The position numbers and the translations under genes are program-made. Shown piece after piece: positions 1-9,141 of a DNA stretch of 64,000 nucleotides (its first letter is position 1; each line of letters starts with the position of its first letter). A model generated the notes under the pieces. The model was not told where the DNA came from. It was given only the letters and a program-made list of their open reading frames with translations, and searched no databases. The stretch is from Segniliparus rugosus ATCC BAA-974 (lineage in GTDB: Bacteria; Actinomycetota; Actinomycetes; Mycobacteriales; Mycobacteriaceae), in assembly GCF_000185725.2 (NCBI RefSeq), contig NZ_KI391954.1:434001-498000 (forward strand). The letters run 5' to 3'.

Positions 1-3000
1 CCAGGCTCGACCGTGTGTGGACTTGCACCTCGAACTCGACGCCATCGGGGCCTTTGAAGGTCATGTTCCGGCCCTTGTATCCCTCGCGCGCCCAGCCTGG
101 CGGCGACTTCTGCAATGTATACCCCTTGTCAGACAAAGCTGCGGCGACAGAATTGCCGCTCGCCCAGTACCCGTCGTCGGGGACAATGGCGGTGTAGCGA
201 ACTGAGTCCTTGATGTCGGCCTTCACCTTCTCGATCTTCTCCAAGTCGGAAGGGTCCACGAACTCCAACTCGCTGTCGAGCTTGCGCGCGAGGGAGTGCT
301 CTGTTTTCAACCTGTACTCGAATCGCTCCATGTGTCCGCCGACCGAGCTGACCGCTTCGACGACGGTTCCCGAGATCGCCGGTTCCGCAGCGACAGCACA
401 CTCGTAGATCGAGTGCGCCGTGTCGCGGGCGAGGTCGCTCGCTATGTAGGACTCATCTGGTGAGGGATGCGGGTGCTCGGTGTCTGGGCTATGTGGTCCG
501 CTCGTGGAATCTGGACGCGGCTTGATTTCAGGTGGTGGTTCGGGGAGTTGGTCGAGCTTGTCTGCGATCTTCCCGATGTTCTTCATCTCGACGCCGCGCT
601 CGTCGAAGTAGGCGCTGTGCGGGTCGTGGTGCCTCGGACCTGCGGGGTCGTGCCCGGTGGTGTGGACCGTGCTGCCGAACGCCTCGTGGTGCGGCATGAG
701 GCCGTGTCCGATCCCGAGCTTGTCGAGGTGGAGTTTGCGCGCGTAGTCCACGAGGCGGATTGGGTCGTCAGGGCGGGTCATGGTGTGAACGCGCCCGTCG
801 CCTGGCGAGAGGTGCTGACCTTTGAGCTGCAATCCGGTGACATCCGCGACCCGTAATCCTGGGCTGCCGAGGTTGAGGATGCCGTCCGCGTTGAGGCCGT
901 GCCCGCCTTTGGCGGCTTCGCCGACGAGGACGGTGCCGTAGGAGTGCCCGGTGACGAGCAGCTTGTTCCCCTCGACTTGATTGGTGTGTTGGAGCCGGTC
1001 ACAGTGGTTGCGCAACGCTCCCGCACCGGCTTTGGCGTACTTCGGGTTCGCGGCCCCGCTCCACGGTCGCTTCAAATGCTGCGGAGCATGGTAGTTCTGA
1101 TAATCAACTACAGCGACATTCTCATGACCGACCTCGTATGCCAGGGAGTCATGCATTCGTCGGCTGACTTCCATGTAGCCGGGTTTTTGCTCTGGCTCCC
1201 GCAACCCACACAGGTTCTTGACGCTTCGGTCTTCGAGATGCTGGTTGAGTTTCTCGTGGCTGGTGAAGGTTCCTGGGGCGAAGACGACAGTGTGGGTAGA
1301 TGTGTCGGGGTTACCGATGCTGGTGATGCTTCTGCCGTCGTGCTCGAACCCGAGAAGGAACCGTGGTGTCTGGTCTGGCCCGTAGTGGACCGAATCGAGG
1401 ATGTTGTCGAGCGCGCGCAGGCGGCGTTGCTCGTCTCGGGTCAAGCCCTCGCGGTCCTGTTTGTCGCGCAGTTCGTCACGGAGGGATTCAGCCGCTTGAC
1501 GGGCGTGCTGGTCCGTCTCTCTTGTGGGGAGTTCCGCGTGCTCACCGAACATCGGATGCTGCTTGAACAGTTCGGCGCGCTCTTCGGGGGTGGCGTGCTC
1601 CCACAAGTCCCGCAGCGCCTGCTTCTCGACCGGGGTGGGCTCGTCGCCGTGGAACAATGGCTCCCGACCGTCGAGCACGTCGCGGAGCATCGCCGTATGG
1701 TCGTCGGAACCGTTCTCGCGGGGTGGCACCGAGTCGTGGTGTTCCCTGGAGAGCGTGCTGTCGTTCGTATGGTAGCTATGGCCGTGTGTCGAATCCTCCG
1801 GCGAACGCCCCGTGTCACGCGGAGCCCCAGTGTCGGCCTCGCGCGATATTCCTGCGTGGTCGTCTCGTCGCGCAGATGGTTCGACCTCGGTCGTGTTGCC
1901 CTCGGCGTGCTTGGGCTCGACCGCTGGCCGTTGCTCGACAGGACGCGCCTCGGGGACGCCAGCGACTGCTCTGACTGGCTCGCTGGTTTTCGCGGTGACG
2001 GGCTCTGTGGCTTTGACCACGGGGGCTTCTCGCGTGGTGGCTGATGCTGCGCCTGCGAGGTGCTTGTCTCTGGCTGTGTTGCTGAGACTGGCGGCTGGCT
2101 GCTCGGGTAGGCGCGGGCCTGGAGCAGCTGCTCGTTCGCCGCTCGTGTTCGGGGCGGGCTGCTCTCGGCCAGTGAGCGGGCGGTCGCCGTTCGGTGATGT
2201 GGTGCGCGTTGGGTCGCTGCTCGGGACGGCTCGCTGCGGGTCGCCGTTCGGGGTGGCGCGCTGCTCCGTGCCAGGTTTTGGTTCTCCAACCGTAGAGCGC
2301 TGATCCGCAGGTGAGACAGCTTGCGCGGATTGCTCGTGCTGGTCTCTGGCCGCTGGATCTTCGCGGGGCTGGGCGACGGGGGCTGCCGTGTCGTGCCCTT
2401 GCCCGTTCGGATGTTCTTGCGCGGCGAGCGCCGATGACGGGGTTGGTTCGCCTGTACCGCCTGGTTTCGCGCTCGGGACTGCTTCGCCAGGTTTCCCGAT
2501 GTCGATGTGCGGGGCCTCGTGCGCTGGTGCGGCTTCGACGGGTTTGGCCTCGGGTGCGAAGTGGGCTCCGCGCGCCCCGGCTCCCGCTCCCATGACGCCG
2601 CCGAGGAGCGCCTGACCACCGGCTCCGTCGAGGGCGTGGCTGATCCCGCCTTGGATGAGCCCACCAGTGAGTCCGCCCGCCACGGCTCCAGCGCCGCCGC
2701 CCACCGCTCCTCCAAGAGCGTTCTTCCCGAGTTTCCCGAGCAGGGTCTGCGCCTCTTTGCCCGCGACGGCGTGCCCCGCGAGTCCGCCGACCGCCCCGCC
2801 CACGGCCCCCGCCGCTGTGTCGGCGGCGAACTGTTTCACATCGAATCCGTGGCGGGTTCCTTGCGCGATCTGCAAGCCCTGCGCCCCCGCGTCCACACCT
2901 GCGCCCATCGCCGCGCCGATAGCGGCTTGCTTGGCCGCGAACTTCACGACTTGGCTGCTGGCGATCTTCGCGAGGGTCTTCAAGCCGATCTGCTCCAGAA

Positions 3001-3445
3001 TATCCGCGACGATCCCGCGCGTGACCGCCACAGCTGCGGCTGCCTCCACTTCGCCGCTGCCGTTCCAGAAGTTCGCCGCGCACCACAGCAACTGCACCGC
3101 CAGCGCGGCGAGGGTCAAGATGATCTCGTACTTCCCGAACTGGGTGGCCTCTGCCATCGCTCGGGCTTGTTCGGCGAGCTGCTTCTGGTTCTGCTGGTCG
3201 GGGCGCAGGCTTTGTGTGACGAGCTGGTCGATGAACTCTTTGACGGCGGTCTCGATCTTCCCGCCCACAGCCTCTTCGATCAGCCCGACGATGCGCTTGA
3301 ACTCGTCCCCGTCAGCCTCCAACGCGGCAGCTTCCGCGTCGAACGCATGCCCCCGCTGGGCGAGCTTATCCTCGTCGCCCTCGGGGAAGTGCATGCCCAC
3401 CAGGTCCAAGACCCCGGTGAGCCAACCAGGCAGTCGCGTCGTCAT
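1..3445 (-). CDS. CpnT-like ESX toxin: DUF1023 hydrolase plus RelA/SpoT-like C-terminus (3' end cut)
   Basis: The reading frame is open from an ATG at 3445 to the left edge (1148 residues, no stop), so the C-terminus is missing. Residues 1-110 are helical and resemble the WXG100-like N-terminus of CpnT-type proteins, followed by Ala/Gly-rich segments (about 110-300) and a long Pro/Ala/Gln linker. About residues 690-850 match the DUF1023 alpha/beta-hydrolase family, with the nucleophile elbow GHSYG at 833-837 (Ser835). The C-terminal part has the RelA/SpoT synthetase motif order: RLKTEHSLARK at 1045-1055, DIKDSVRYT at 1077-1085, GYKG, and FEVQVHT at 1138-1144. By family this is a nucleotide pyrophosphotransferase fold; toxicity and product are inferred. 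It is the last visible gene of the operon, 15 bases after a WXG100 gene that may be its secretion partner. An immunity gene would be expected beyond the left edge. Confidence 0.8.
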   Translation of the reverse strand, partial: MTTRLPGWLTGVLDLVGMHFPEGDEDKLAQRGHAFDAEAAALEADGDEFKRIVGLIEEAVGGKIETAVKEFIDQLVTQSLRPDQQNQKQLAEQARAMAEATQFGKYEIILTLAALAVQLLWCAANFWNGSGEVEAAAAVAVTRGIVADILEQIGLKTLAKIASSQVVKFAAKQAAIGAAMGAGVDAGAQGLQIAQGTRHGFDVKQFAADTAAGAVGGAVGGLAGHAVAGKEAQTLLGKLGKNALGGAVGGGAGAVAGGLTGGLIQGGISHALDGAGGQALLGGVMGAGAGARGAHFAPEAKPVEAAPAHEAPHIDIGKPGEAVPSAKPGGTGEPTPSSALAAQEHPNGQGHDTAAPVAQPREDPAARDQHEQSAQAVSPADQRSTVGEPKPGTEQRATPNGDPQRAVPSSDPTRTTSPNGDRPLTGREQPAPNTSGERAAAPGPRLPEQPAASLSNTARDKHLAGAASATTREAPVVKATEPVTAKTSEPVRAVAGVPEARPVEQRPAVEPKHAEGNTTEVEPSARRDDHAGISREADTGAPRDTGRSPEDSTHGHSYHTNDSTLSREHHDSVPPRENGSDDHTAMLRDVLDGREPLFHGDEPTPVEKQALRDLWEHATPEERAELFKQHPMFGEHAELPTRETDQHARQAAESLRDELRDKQDREGLTRDEQRRLRALDNILDSVHYGPDQTPRFLLGFEHDGRSITSIGNPDTSTHTVVFAPGTFTSHEKLNQHLEDRSVKNLCGLREPEQKPGYMEVSRRMHDSLAYEVGHENVAVVDYQNYHAPQHLKRPWSGAANPKYAKAGAGALRNHCDRLQHTNQVEGNKLLVTGHSYGTVLVGEAAKGGHGLNADGILNLGSPGLRVADVTGLQLKGQHLSPGDGRVHTMTRPDDPIRLVDYARKLHLDKLGIGHGLMPHHEAFGSTVHTTGHDPAGPRHHDPHSAYFDERGVEMKNIGKIADKLDQLPEPPPEIKPRPDSTSGPHSPDTEHPHPSPDESYIASDLARDTAHSIYECAVAAEPAISGTVVEAVSSVGGHMERFEYRLKTEHSLARKLDSELEFVDPSDLEKIEKVKADIKDSVRYTAIVPDDGYWASGNSVAAALSDKGYTLQKSPPGWAREGYKGRNMTFKGPDGVEFEVQVHTRSSL

Positions 3446-3460
3446 CCGCGCAGGCTCCGG

Positions 3461-3778
3461 TCAGGCTCGTGTGTCGAGGTTGTGGGCGTTGCCCTCGTCC
3501 TTGCCCTCGACGCCATCAGCGGCCTCACCGAGCGCGACGGAGAGGGAGCGGACGGCCCCGATCAAGCCTTTCCCGCTCTCGCCGCTGGTCTGGGTCGCGG
3601 GCACATGCCCTTTGGCGAAGTCTCGTCCCGCGTCATCATTGCCCCAGGAGCCGTCCGTGGCCGCGAGCTCCCCGTCGAGCTTCTGTTTGTCGGCGTCCAT
3701 CTTGTCCGCCAATGCTCCGACCGCTCGGGCGGCTTCGCGCACCCGTTCCGCCTTCATATGCAACTTGCCGTCGCTCAC
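3461..3778 (-). CDS. WXG100-family small secreted-type protein
   Basis: This 105-residue, highly charged, all-helical protein has the size and hairpin layout of ESAT-6/WXG100 proteins. The turn motif is SWGNDDAGRDF at about residues 43-53, where WGN stands in for the classical WxG. It has no signal peptide. Its ATG overlaps the stop of the upstream YbaB-like gene (ATGA, 3775-3778), and it ends 15 bases before the start of the giant CpnT-like protein. WXG100 proteins are dimeric substrates of ESX systems; here it probably partners or guides the neighbouring large toxin. No second classical WXG100 gene is adjacent, so a homodimer or a dimer with the toxin N-terminus is possible (inference). Confidence 0.7.
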   Translation of the reverse strand: MSDGKLHMKAERVREAARAVGALADKMDADKQKLDGELAATDGSWGNDDAGRDFAKGHVPATQTSGESGKGLIGAVRSLSVALGEAADGVEGKDEGNAHNLDTRA

Positions 3779-4503
3779 CGTGGTCCTCCTCGCTGCTTCT
3801 GTTTCTGTTCTTCGGTTTGTTCGGGGAAGAGTTTCGCGAAGATCCCGCTCGGGTCGAGCAGATCCCCGAGGCCCTGGTTCTCGAGTTCTTGTTTGCAGGC
3901 TGTCAGGGTCTTCGCCTGCGCGTCAGCGAGGGCTTTGTTCGCCGCATCTGTGACCGCTTTGCCCGCCTGCTCGCGGGTGAGCGCCCCGAACCGTTGCCGG
4001 TTGAACACCACCCCGGTCACGTCCTCGCCCACCACGACGACAGTCACCAAGGCTTCGGGGTCGGAGCCGCGCCCCGCCGCAGGCTCGCTGCCCGAGTCCT
4101 CCCCGCCGTGCTCCTGGCGCAGGTCGTCCAACGTCGGCATGTTCTCCATGCCGAAGCCGCCGAAAAACGCCGCTTCGGTCTGTTGCCGTTTCGCACGCAA
4201 ATCCGCGAGCGCCGCGTTCAACGCGGATTGCGCGGCGCGCTCCGCGCGGTCCTGGTCCAGCTCGCGCCACTTGCGCTCCTCGAACACCGTGCTGGCGACC
4301 CTGCCCGAGAAGTCCACCGTCGCCACAGCGACACCATCGGGGTCCGACCCGGCTCCGCGCTTCGAGGCCAAAGACTCCCGCAGGTAACCGACCTTGCCTG
4401 TAGCCTTCAACGCGCCCTCAGCGAGCGCCCGCGCCTTCTTCGCCATCGCCTCGTTCCCCGGCAACGGCACACCGATCCAAGACGTGTCGGGCTCCGTGGT
4501 CAT
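3775..4503 (-). CDS. YbaB/EbfC-like ESX-associated protein
   Basis: The 242-residue product looks like two YbaB-type modules. In the first, a strand-rich stretch (GVAVATVDFSGRVASTVF, about residues 57-74) precedes a helix typical of YbaB/EbfC folds. The second (about 150-205) repeats the pattern with ALVTVVVVGEDVTGVVFN followed by a helix. The middle is acidic and Gly-rich and the tail Gln/Lys-rich. YbaB-like proteins of this kind are common next to WXG100 genes in actinobacteria, where their role is not established. There is no signal peptide. Start and stop both overlap the neighbours by four bases, showing translational coupling. DNA binding is possible from the fold but not shown. Confidence 0.6.
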   Translation of the reverse strand: MTTEPDTSWIGVPLPGNEAMAKKARALAEGALKATGKVGYLRESLASKRGAGSDPDGVAVATVDFSGRVASTVFEERKWRELDQDRAERAAQSALNAALADLRAKRQQTEAAFFGGFGMENMPTLDDLRQEHGGEDSGSEPAAGRGSDPEALVTVVVVGEDVTGVVFNRQRFGALTREQAGKAVTDAANKALADAQAKTLTACKQELENQGLGDLLDPSGIFAKLFPEQTEEQKQKQRGGPR

Positions 4504-5873
4504 TTGAACTCCCGAGCGTCCGACTCAACCGACGACTCTGCGTCCGCCACGGTCGCTGCTGCTTCTGTCCGTTCGGCGTCGGTGAGCGCGCCGACCACGC
4601 CAACGCCATCCAAGACTTCTTGCGGGACTGTGGGGATCGCAGACAGGAACGCCTCCTTGTTCGCCGCAGCGTCCCGCAAATACTTGTTGGGGCCGACCGC
4701 CTTGCCGCCCTGCCCCTGCTGGCCGTGCATCGGAGCGCCGCCCATCGGCATACTGCCCATCCCGCCAGCGGGGGCAGCGGAGCCAGGCTGCGCGAGGGAA
4801 GACAACTGTGACGCTGGCTGCGCTTGCTGGGTTGGACCACCGCCATGACCAGAAGCGGCAGAGAGACGACGAGGCTCAGTAGCACCGCCGCCGCCCGCGC
4901 CGAAGCTGCCGCCGCCTATCGGTGCTGCGAAAGCTGCGGGAGCCGCGTCCAACGATCCGGGCAATCCCGCCTCTGAGTCGCTGACGTCCAGCGCCGCGTC
5001 AGTCCCAGCCCCGAGGCCAGCGCCGTCTTTCGGCTTCAACGCGTCCGCGAGACCGGAGGCGAGCTGGGAGGGGTCCAGTCCCTTCCCAGCCTGCCCCGCG
5101 CCTTGCGCCGCTTGCCCCGCCGCCTGACCTGCCTGCCCGAGCGCGTCCGCAGCGCCCTTCACAGCCTGTGACGGGTCCGCGCTGGTCGCGGGCGCTTCGC
5201 TGTCGTGCTGCGACTGTTGCGCGAGAGCAGCTTCCCGCTGCGCTTGCTCGGTGAGAGCTTTGAGCGCGTCGGGCGTCGGAGCGCCGCCTGGGGCTCCCGA
5301 GCGCGGAGACGCAGCGCCTGGCGCTCCAGCCACAGGAGGTAGTCCGCCAGGTGCGCCGCCTGGGAGGCGGGCGATCATGTCGAACGCGGGCAGATCACCG
5401 ATAACGACATCCCCGAGCGGCAGGTAGGCGTGTTGCAGGGCCTTGGCGACCGCCTCCATCGCTTCGATCTTCCCCGCGTTGGTGCCGTCGTTCATCGACA
5501 CCAGGCACGAGACCAGGGCGTCGGTGGAGTCGAACCTGCCCGTCACCTGCCCGAGCGTGTCATGGGTCTGTTGCGCGGCGTCCGCGAGCTGCTCCACGAT
5601 CTTCCCGACCGCCCGAGCCTCGCCCAACGCGGAGGACGCCGCCGTTCCCGCCCATCTGGTCTTGTCGTTCGGGTCGAACCCGTCCGGGTTGATCGCCTCC
5701 TCCAACGACTTCATGAGGTCCGCGTGCCAGTCCCGCAGCCACTGCGCGGTCTCGCGCCAGAACTTCAACAGCTCCTCGCGCTTGTCTTTGCCCAGGCCGA
5801 TGTATTGCAGGCTCGTCTTGTTCGACTCGAAGTCCCGCTCATACTCGTCAGCGACGTAATCCTTGTAGCTCAC
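4500..5873 (-). CDS. Ala/Gly/Pro-rich putative ESX substrate, WXG-like N-terminus
   Basis: The start is taken as the GTG at 5873, eight bases after the upstream stop and preceded by GAGGTG at a proper distance; the frame stays open further upstream but only through the previous gene. The product is 457 residues. About the first 150 are helical and charged (YKDYVADEYERDF near the start, then TRWAGTAASSA near 90-100, a W-A-G turn like that of WXG proteins). The remainder is low-complexity Ala/Gly/Gln/Pro, with Met/Gly-rich stretches and a short conserved-looking tail. There is no membrane segment or signal peptide. The layout resembles EspB/PPE-like ESX substrates, but I recognise no named family. 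Confidence 0.65.
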   Translation of the reverse strand: MSYKDYVADEYERDFESNKTSLQYIGLGKDKREELLKFWRETAQWLRDWHADLMKSLEEAINPDGFDPNDKTRWAGTAASSALGEARAVGKIVEQLADAAQQTHDTLGQVTGRFDSTDALVSCLVSMNDGTNAGKIEAMEAVAKALQHAYLPLGDVVIGDLPAFDMIARLPGGAPGGLPPVAGAPGAASPRSGAPGGAPTPDALKALTEQAQREAALAQQSQHDSEAPATSADPSQAVKGAADALGQAGQAAGQAAQGAGQAGKGLDPSQLASGLADALKPKDGAGLGAGTDAALDVSDSEAGLPGSLDAAPAAFAAPIGGGSFGAGGGGATEPRRLSAASGHGGGPTQQAQPASQLSSLAQPGSAAPAGGMGSMPMGGAPMHGQQGQGGKAVGPNKYLRDAAANKEAFLSAIPTVPQEVLDGVGVVGALTDAERTEAAATVADAESSVESDAREFK

Positions 5874-5880
5874 AATCCGC

Positions 5881-6336
5881 TCACACCTCGCCCTGAGTCG
5901 AGCTGGGACGGCTGCCAGGCTCGCCAGGGGCCAAGACTCTGGGGCTGCCAGGTGGCGCGGGAGGCGGTGGCGGCGCGGGCCTCTGCGCGTCCTCCATCTC
6001 CTTGCGGGCCTTGTCGAACTGGGCTTGCGCCACCTCGTCGGAGTCCTGCACATGCCCATGCCCCTCGGTCACCCGCTGCCACCACGAGTCCGACCACGCC
6101 CCAAGAGCCTTGATCGCGTTCGCCATCGCCCCGGCCTGCTCCAAGCAGCGGTCGCGGGCCTGGTCCGCGTCCGGGTTGGAACGCCCGAACGCCCACGACG
6201 CGCTCCCCAAACCAGCATCAGCCTCTTTCATCGCGCGGGCCTCCGCGTCCACCATCGCAGCCTTGTGGCGCATGTACGCCTGATGGATCCTCTCCAACGC
6301 CGCAGGGCTCTGCGTCAAACCGCCTTGCTCGCTCAT
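5881..6336 (-). CDS. Small helical protein with proline-rich tail, unknown function
   Basis: This 151-residue protein has a helical first part (about 1-105) containing an SDSWWQRV segment, then a proline-rich tail with a run of Pro/Ala. It has no signal peptide or membrane segment. It sits between the lipoprotein gene and the Ala/Gly/Pro-rich gene of the same operon, with only eight bases to the next start. Size and helical content would allow a WXG100-like or chaperone role in an ESX module, but there is no motif that proves it. Function unknown. Confidence 0.6.
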   Translation of the reverse strand: MSEQGGLTQSPAALERIHQAYMRHKAAMVDAEARAMKEADAGLGSASWAFGRSNPDADQARDRCLEQAGAMANAIKALGAWSDSWWQRVTEGHGHVQDSDEVAQAQFDKARKEMEDAQRPAPPPPPAPPGSPRVLAPGEPGSRPSSTQGEV

Positions 6337-6370
6337 CCTCAGCTCCCTTCTTGCCCGTGGCCTTGACCGA

Positions 6371-6877
6371 TCATTTGATGCCGCACACCGCCCTCGCGTC
6401 GTTCGACGCGCCTTTGTAGTAGTCGGCGTCGTCGTCGAGCGTCGAGTCCGGGGCGTGGCTGCGGAGGTCTTGCACCATTTTCTTCACGACGCGCACGAAC
6501 TCGGAGAGGTTCTTCTTCAACCCGTCGTTGAGCTTGTCGGAAAGCTGGTCGAGCTTCGACTGCAATGCGCTGGCCGCTGAGTCGAGCGCGTCCGCAGCTT
6601 CTTTCGCCTTCGCCGCAGCGTCAGGGTCATCGAGAGAAGCGCCCTGCGGGACGGACTTGTTGAACTTCTCATACGCGGTGGTGGCCGCTTTGTGCTGCGT
6701 CTTGTACACGTCGCAGGCTTGCTGCGCCGCCTCGGGACCAGACAGGCCAGCGCTGGTCGGGGTCGCGGCGACAGCGCTTGTGGCGGCTTGGCGCGGCGCG
6801 GCCTGCCCGCCACGGTCGCACCCAGCCAATGCGGACAAGACCGCCAATGCGACCGCCGCTCGTGTCATGTTCACCAT
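6371..6877 (-). CDS. Secreted lipoprotein, unknown function
   Basis: Starting at the ATG at 6877 (preceded by GAGGAACCAC), the 168-residue product has an N-terminal signal ending in the lipobox LSALAGC, with the acylated Cys at position 20. The mature part begins with an Ala/Gln/Pro stretch and continues as Lys/Asp-rich amphipathic helices, including a single Cys pair candidate (CDVYKTQ, and VCGIK at the end). It should be a membrane-anchored lipoprotein facing outwards. The start overlaps the end of the 756-residue gene by seven bases. It resembles helical mycobacterial lipoproteins encoded near ESX genes, but no specific family is recognised. Confidence 0.75.
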   Translation of the reverse strand: MVNMTRAAVALAVLSALAGCDRGGQAAPRQAATSAVAATPTSAGLSGPEAAQQACDVYKTQHKAATTAYEKFNKSVPQGASLDDPDAAAKAKEAADALDSAASALQSKLDQLSDKLNDGLKKNLSEFVRVVKKMVQDLRSHAPDSTLDDDADYYKGASNDARAVCGIK

Positions 6878-9141
6878 GTGGTTCCTCTTCCGCTCAGGCG
6901 GGCGTTGACCCGCTGCACAACGCTCTTCCAGTCGCTCGTCGCGCACCACGCCTCATAGATCACGTCTGCGAGCGCGTCAGGATGCCCAGGAGCCGCGAAC
7001 GCCGCCCGCAAAGCGAGCGCCGCACGGGCACGACCGAACTCCATCTGCGCCCCCAACGGCACCGGACGGTCCAGCACTCGCATCAGGGGTGGCACGGCTC
7101 GATCATCCCACCCCTGACCCTCGCTGCCAGGCGCAGGGGGCAGCGCCGCCGCCTGCGCTATCCACATCGAGTCGTGGCGCTGCGCGACGGAGCCCAACGC
7201 CTCGAACACGTCAGCGGGCAGCTTCTTGCGTTTCTTGAACCAGGGCACGATCTTCCCGCCCACGTACTCGTCCCTGTCCGCGAGACGAGTGGATCGCGCC
7301 GCCCACTCCGCGACCTCGAACCCCAGCTCCTTCGCGGGCTCGGGCGGCAGCGTCCGCAACGCTCCTGCGAGCTGCGGGGCCACGGCGGCGAGCCTGGTGG
7401 GCGAGAAGGCTCCTTGACGGAACTGGTCCCACCCGCCTCTTCTCGCGACAACAGCCTGTCCGCCGCGCTGCCAGGCCCACTGCTCCAAGACCGGGGGCAC
7501 GGGGACGGTGGAGACCAGCGCCAGCAAACGCGGCGGCTCCCAGCCGAAATGGGTTGACCGTTCCAGCTCCTCGAACCACACCGACGCGGTTTGCGCGGCG
7601 CACGGCAAGCAGGAGGGCCAGTCGCTGAACTCCGTTTCCGGCGCGTACATCACCCCAACCGCCTGCGGCGGCACAACATCAGGGGGCAAGTAGGCGAGAC
7701 CGAAGTTCGAGCACAGCATGGTGGAGAGCCCGTTGACCCCGGTCTCGGGCTGGTAGTAGACGACGGCGGCGAACTCCACCCCGCCGATCCGGCAACGGGC
7801 CGCTGTCGCCCCGACCGCCGCAGCTGCCCACGCCAGATACTCCCGGTTCCCATCTGTCGAGCCGAGCACCCCGTCATGGCCCAGCGTGTGCCCGCTCTCG
7901 CCCTGATACCCGAAACTGGAAGCGGAGAACCCAGTCCTGGACTCCAATGACGTGACAGGCGCGGACCAGCCCATATGCCCTGCTGGAGGTGGGGCGAGCG
8001 CGGCAGCGCCCATCGCAGAAGTCGTCGCGCCCCCATCCGACCACGACGCCTGCTGTTGCTGCGCTTGCTCGTGCCCGACGAGATGGTCCTCACGATGCTG
8101 CTGTTCTTGCGCGGGCTGCGGTTGGGCGGCTGCTTGCGCCCCCGACTGCGCTGTGGTCTGCGACGACGAGCGTGGCTGAGGCTGGGACGGTCGCGAGAAC
8201 GGAGCAGGAGCCGAGAAGAACCCTGGACGCTCCGCAGGCTGCTGTTGGATCGGTGCAGCGTGCGCGCTCGGAGGGGGCGCATGATCGACTGGGGCGGCGG
8301 ACGACACATGTGTCGCTGCGGCTGGGGCAGCCGTGCCCTGTGCTGTGGCATGGGACTCGCCACCCTGCTTTACGGACGACTGCGATGCGGGAGACGAGGA
8401 TGGAGCAGATTGCACGGACTGCTCCTGGCTCGCTGGCTTCGCCTCTTGCTCATCAGACCGAGGCTGCGACTTCGCCACCGCCTCAGAGCCACCACGGCGT
8501 GCGACATCTGGCCCGTCCGCTTCGCTCTGCGGCGTGCTCGGCTCAGGAGCGAGGTGTTTCTCCACAACAGGCTTGCGGCTACGGGAACTGACATCGCCCC
8601 CGTCCTCAGAATCCGCGTTGCCAGAGTCGTCGCTTCCGCTGGCGATGGTCTTCGCGGAGTCGCGCAATTGGTCGGCGAGCTCTTTGCAGGCTTTGCGGCC
8701 TTGGGCGATCTGGTCGTTCACCTCAGCGTCGATGACGTTGGCGGGTTTGTTCTGGAGCTTGCCCCGGAACCGGATCGCGTCCACCCTGATTTTCACGGTG
8801 TTCGCGACCTGCGCCATCTTGATCTTGGTGTCGCGGATGTCGTCGGCGAGCTTCTGCGCGTGGGCGCGGTCCTGCTCCGAGGCGTCGCTGTTATTCGCGT
8901 AGTCCTGTTTGCGGCGGTCGAGGGCGTCTTGCGCGGCATAGCCGCCGTCCCCGGTGAACACGTCGACCAACAGTTTCGAGTTGGTGCCCAAAGTGTGCGA
9001 GCAGGCCAGCTCGAAGCCCCGCACATCCTTGAAGCGGTCGGCCCATTGCTGGACGAGGAGTTCGCTCAGCTCGACCCACAGCTGATCGACGACTTTGGAT
9101 TCGATCTCCCCGGTGGGGCGCGGGTATGCGGCGATGCTCAT
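6871..9141 (-). CDS. Large ESX-associated protein with helical N-terminus and globular C-domain
   Basis: The 756-residue protein has three parts. Residues 1-170 are charged helices starting with a Pro-rich MSIAAYPRPTGEIESK. Residues 170-370 are low-complexity Ser/Pro/Gln/Ala. From about 390 to the end it is compact and globular, with GYQGESGHTLGHDGVLGS, a Cys-containing segment (SCLPCAAQ) and many Trp residues. No catalytic motif is recognised. There is no signal peptide, so if exported it would use the ESX route. It overlaps the preceding gene by four bases (ATGA at 9138-9141) and the lipoprotein start by seven. It is the largest central gene of the operon and could be an effector or assembly factor (inference). 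Confidence 0.65.
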   Translation of the reverse strand: MSIAAYPRPTGEIESKVVDQLWVELSELLVQQWADRFKDVRGFELACSHTLGTNSKLLVDVFTGDGGYAAQDALDRRKQDYANNSDASEQDRAHAQKLADDIRDTKIKMAQVANTVKIRVDAIRFRGKLQNKPANVIDAEVNDQIAQGRKACKELADQLRDSAKTIASGSDDSGNADSEDGGDVSSRSRKPVVEKHLAPEPSTPQSEADGPDVARRGGSEAVAKSQPRSDEQEAKPASQEQSVQSAPSSSPASQSSVKQGGESHATAQGTAAPAAATHVSSAAPVDHAPPPSAHAAPIQQQPAERPGFFSAPAPFSRPSQPQPRSSSQTTAQSGAQAAAQPQPAQEQQHREDHLVGHEQAQQQQASWSDGGATTSAMGAAALAPPPAGHMGWSAPVTSLESRTGFSASSFGYQGESGHTLGHDGVLGSTDGNREYLAWAAAAVGATAARCRIGGVEFAAVVYYQPETGVNGLSTMLCSNFGLAYLPPDVVPPQAVGVMYAPETEFSDWPSCLPCAAQTASVWFEELERSTHFGWEPPRLLALVSTVPVPPVLEQWAWQRGGQAVVARRGGWDQFRQGAFSPTRLAAVAPQLAGALRTLPPEPAKELGFEVAEWAARSTRLADRDEYVGGKIVPWFKKRKKLPADVFEALGSVAQRHDSMWIAQAAALPPAPGSEGQGWDDRAVPPLMRVLDRPVPLGAQMEFGRARAALALRAAFAAPGHPDALADVIYEAWCATSDWKSVVQRVNARLSGRGTTW

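Noticed and set aside
467-4848. Long plus-strand frames opposite the toxin, WXG100 and YbaB-like genes
   Set aside because: They are Arg/Ser/Pro-rich antisense frames of high-GC coding DNA; the minus frames carry the domains, overlaps and ribosome sites.
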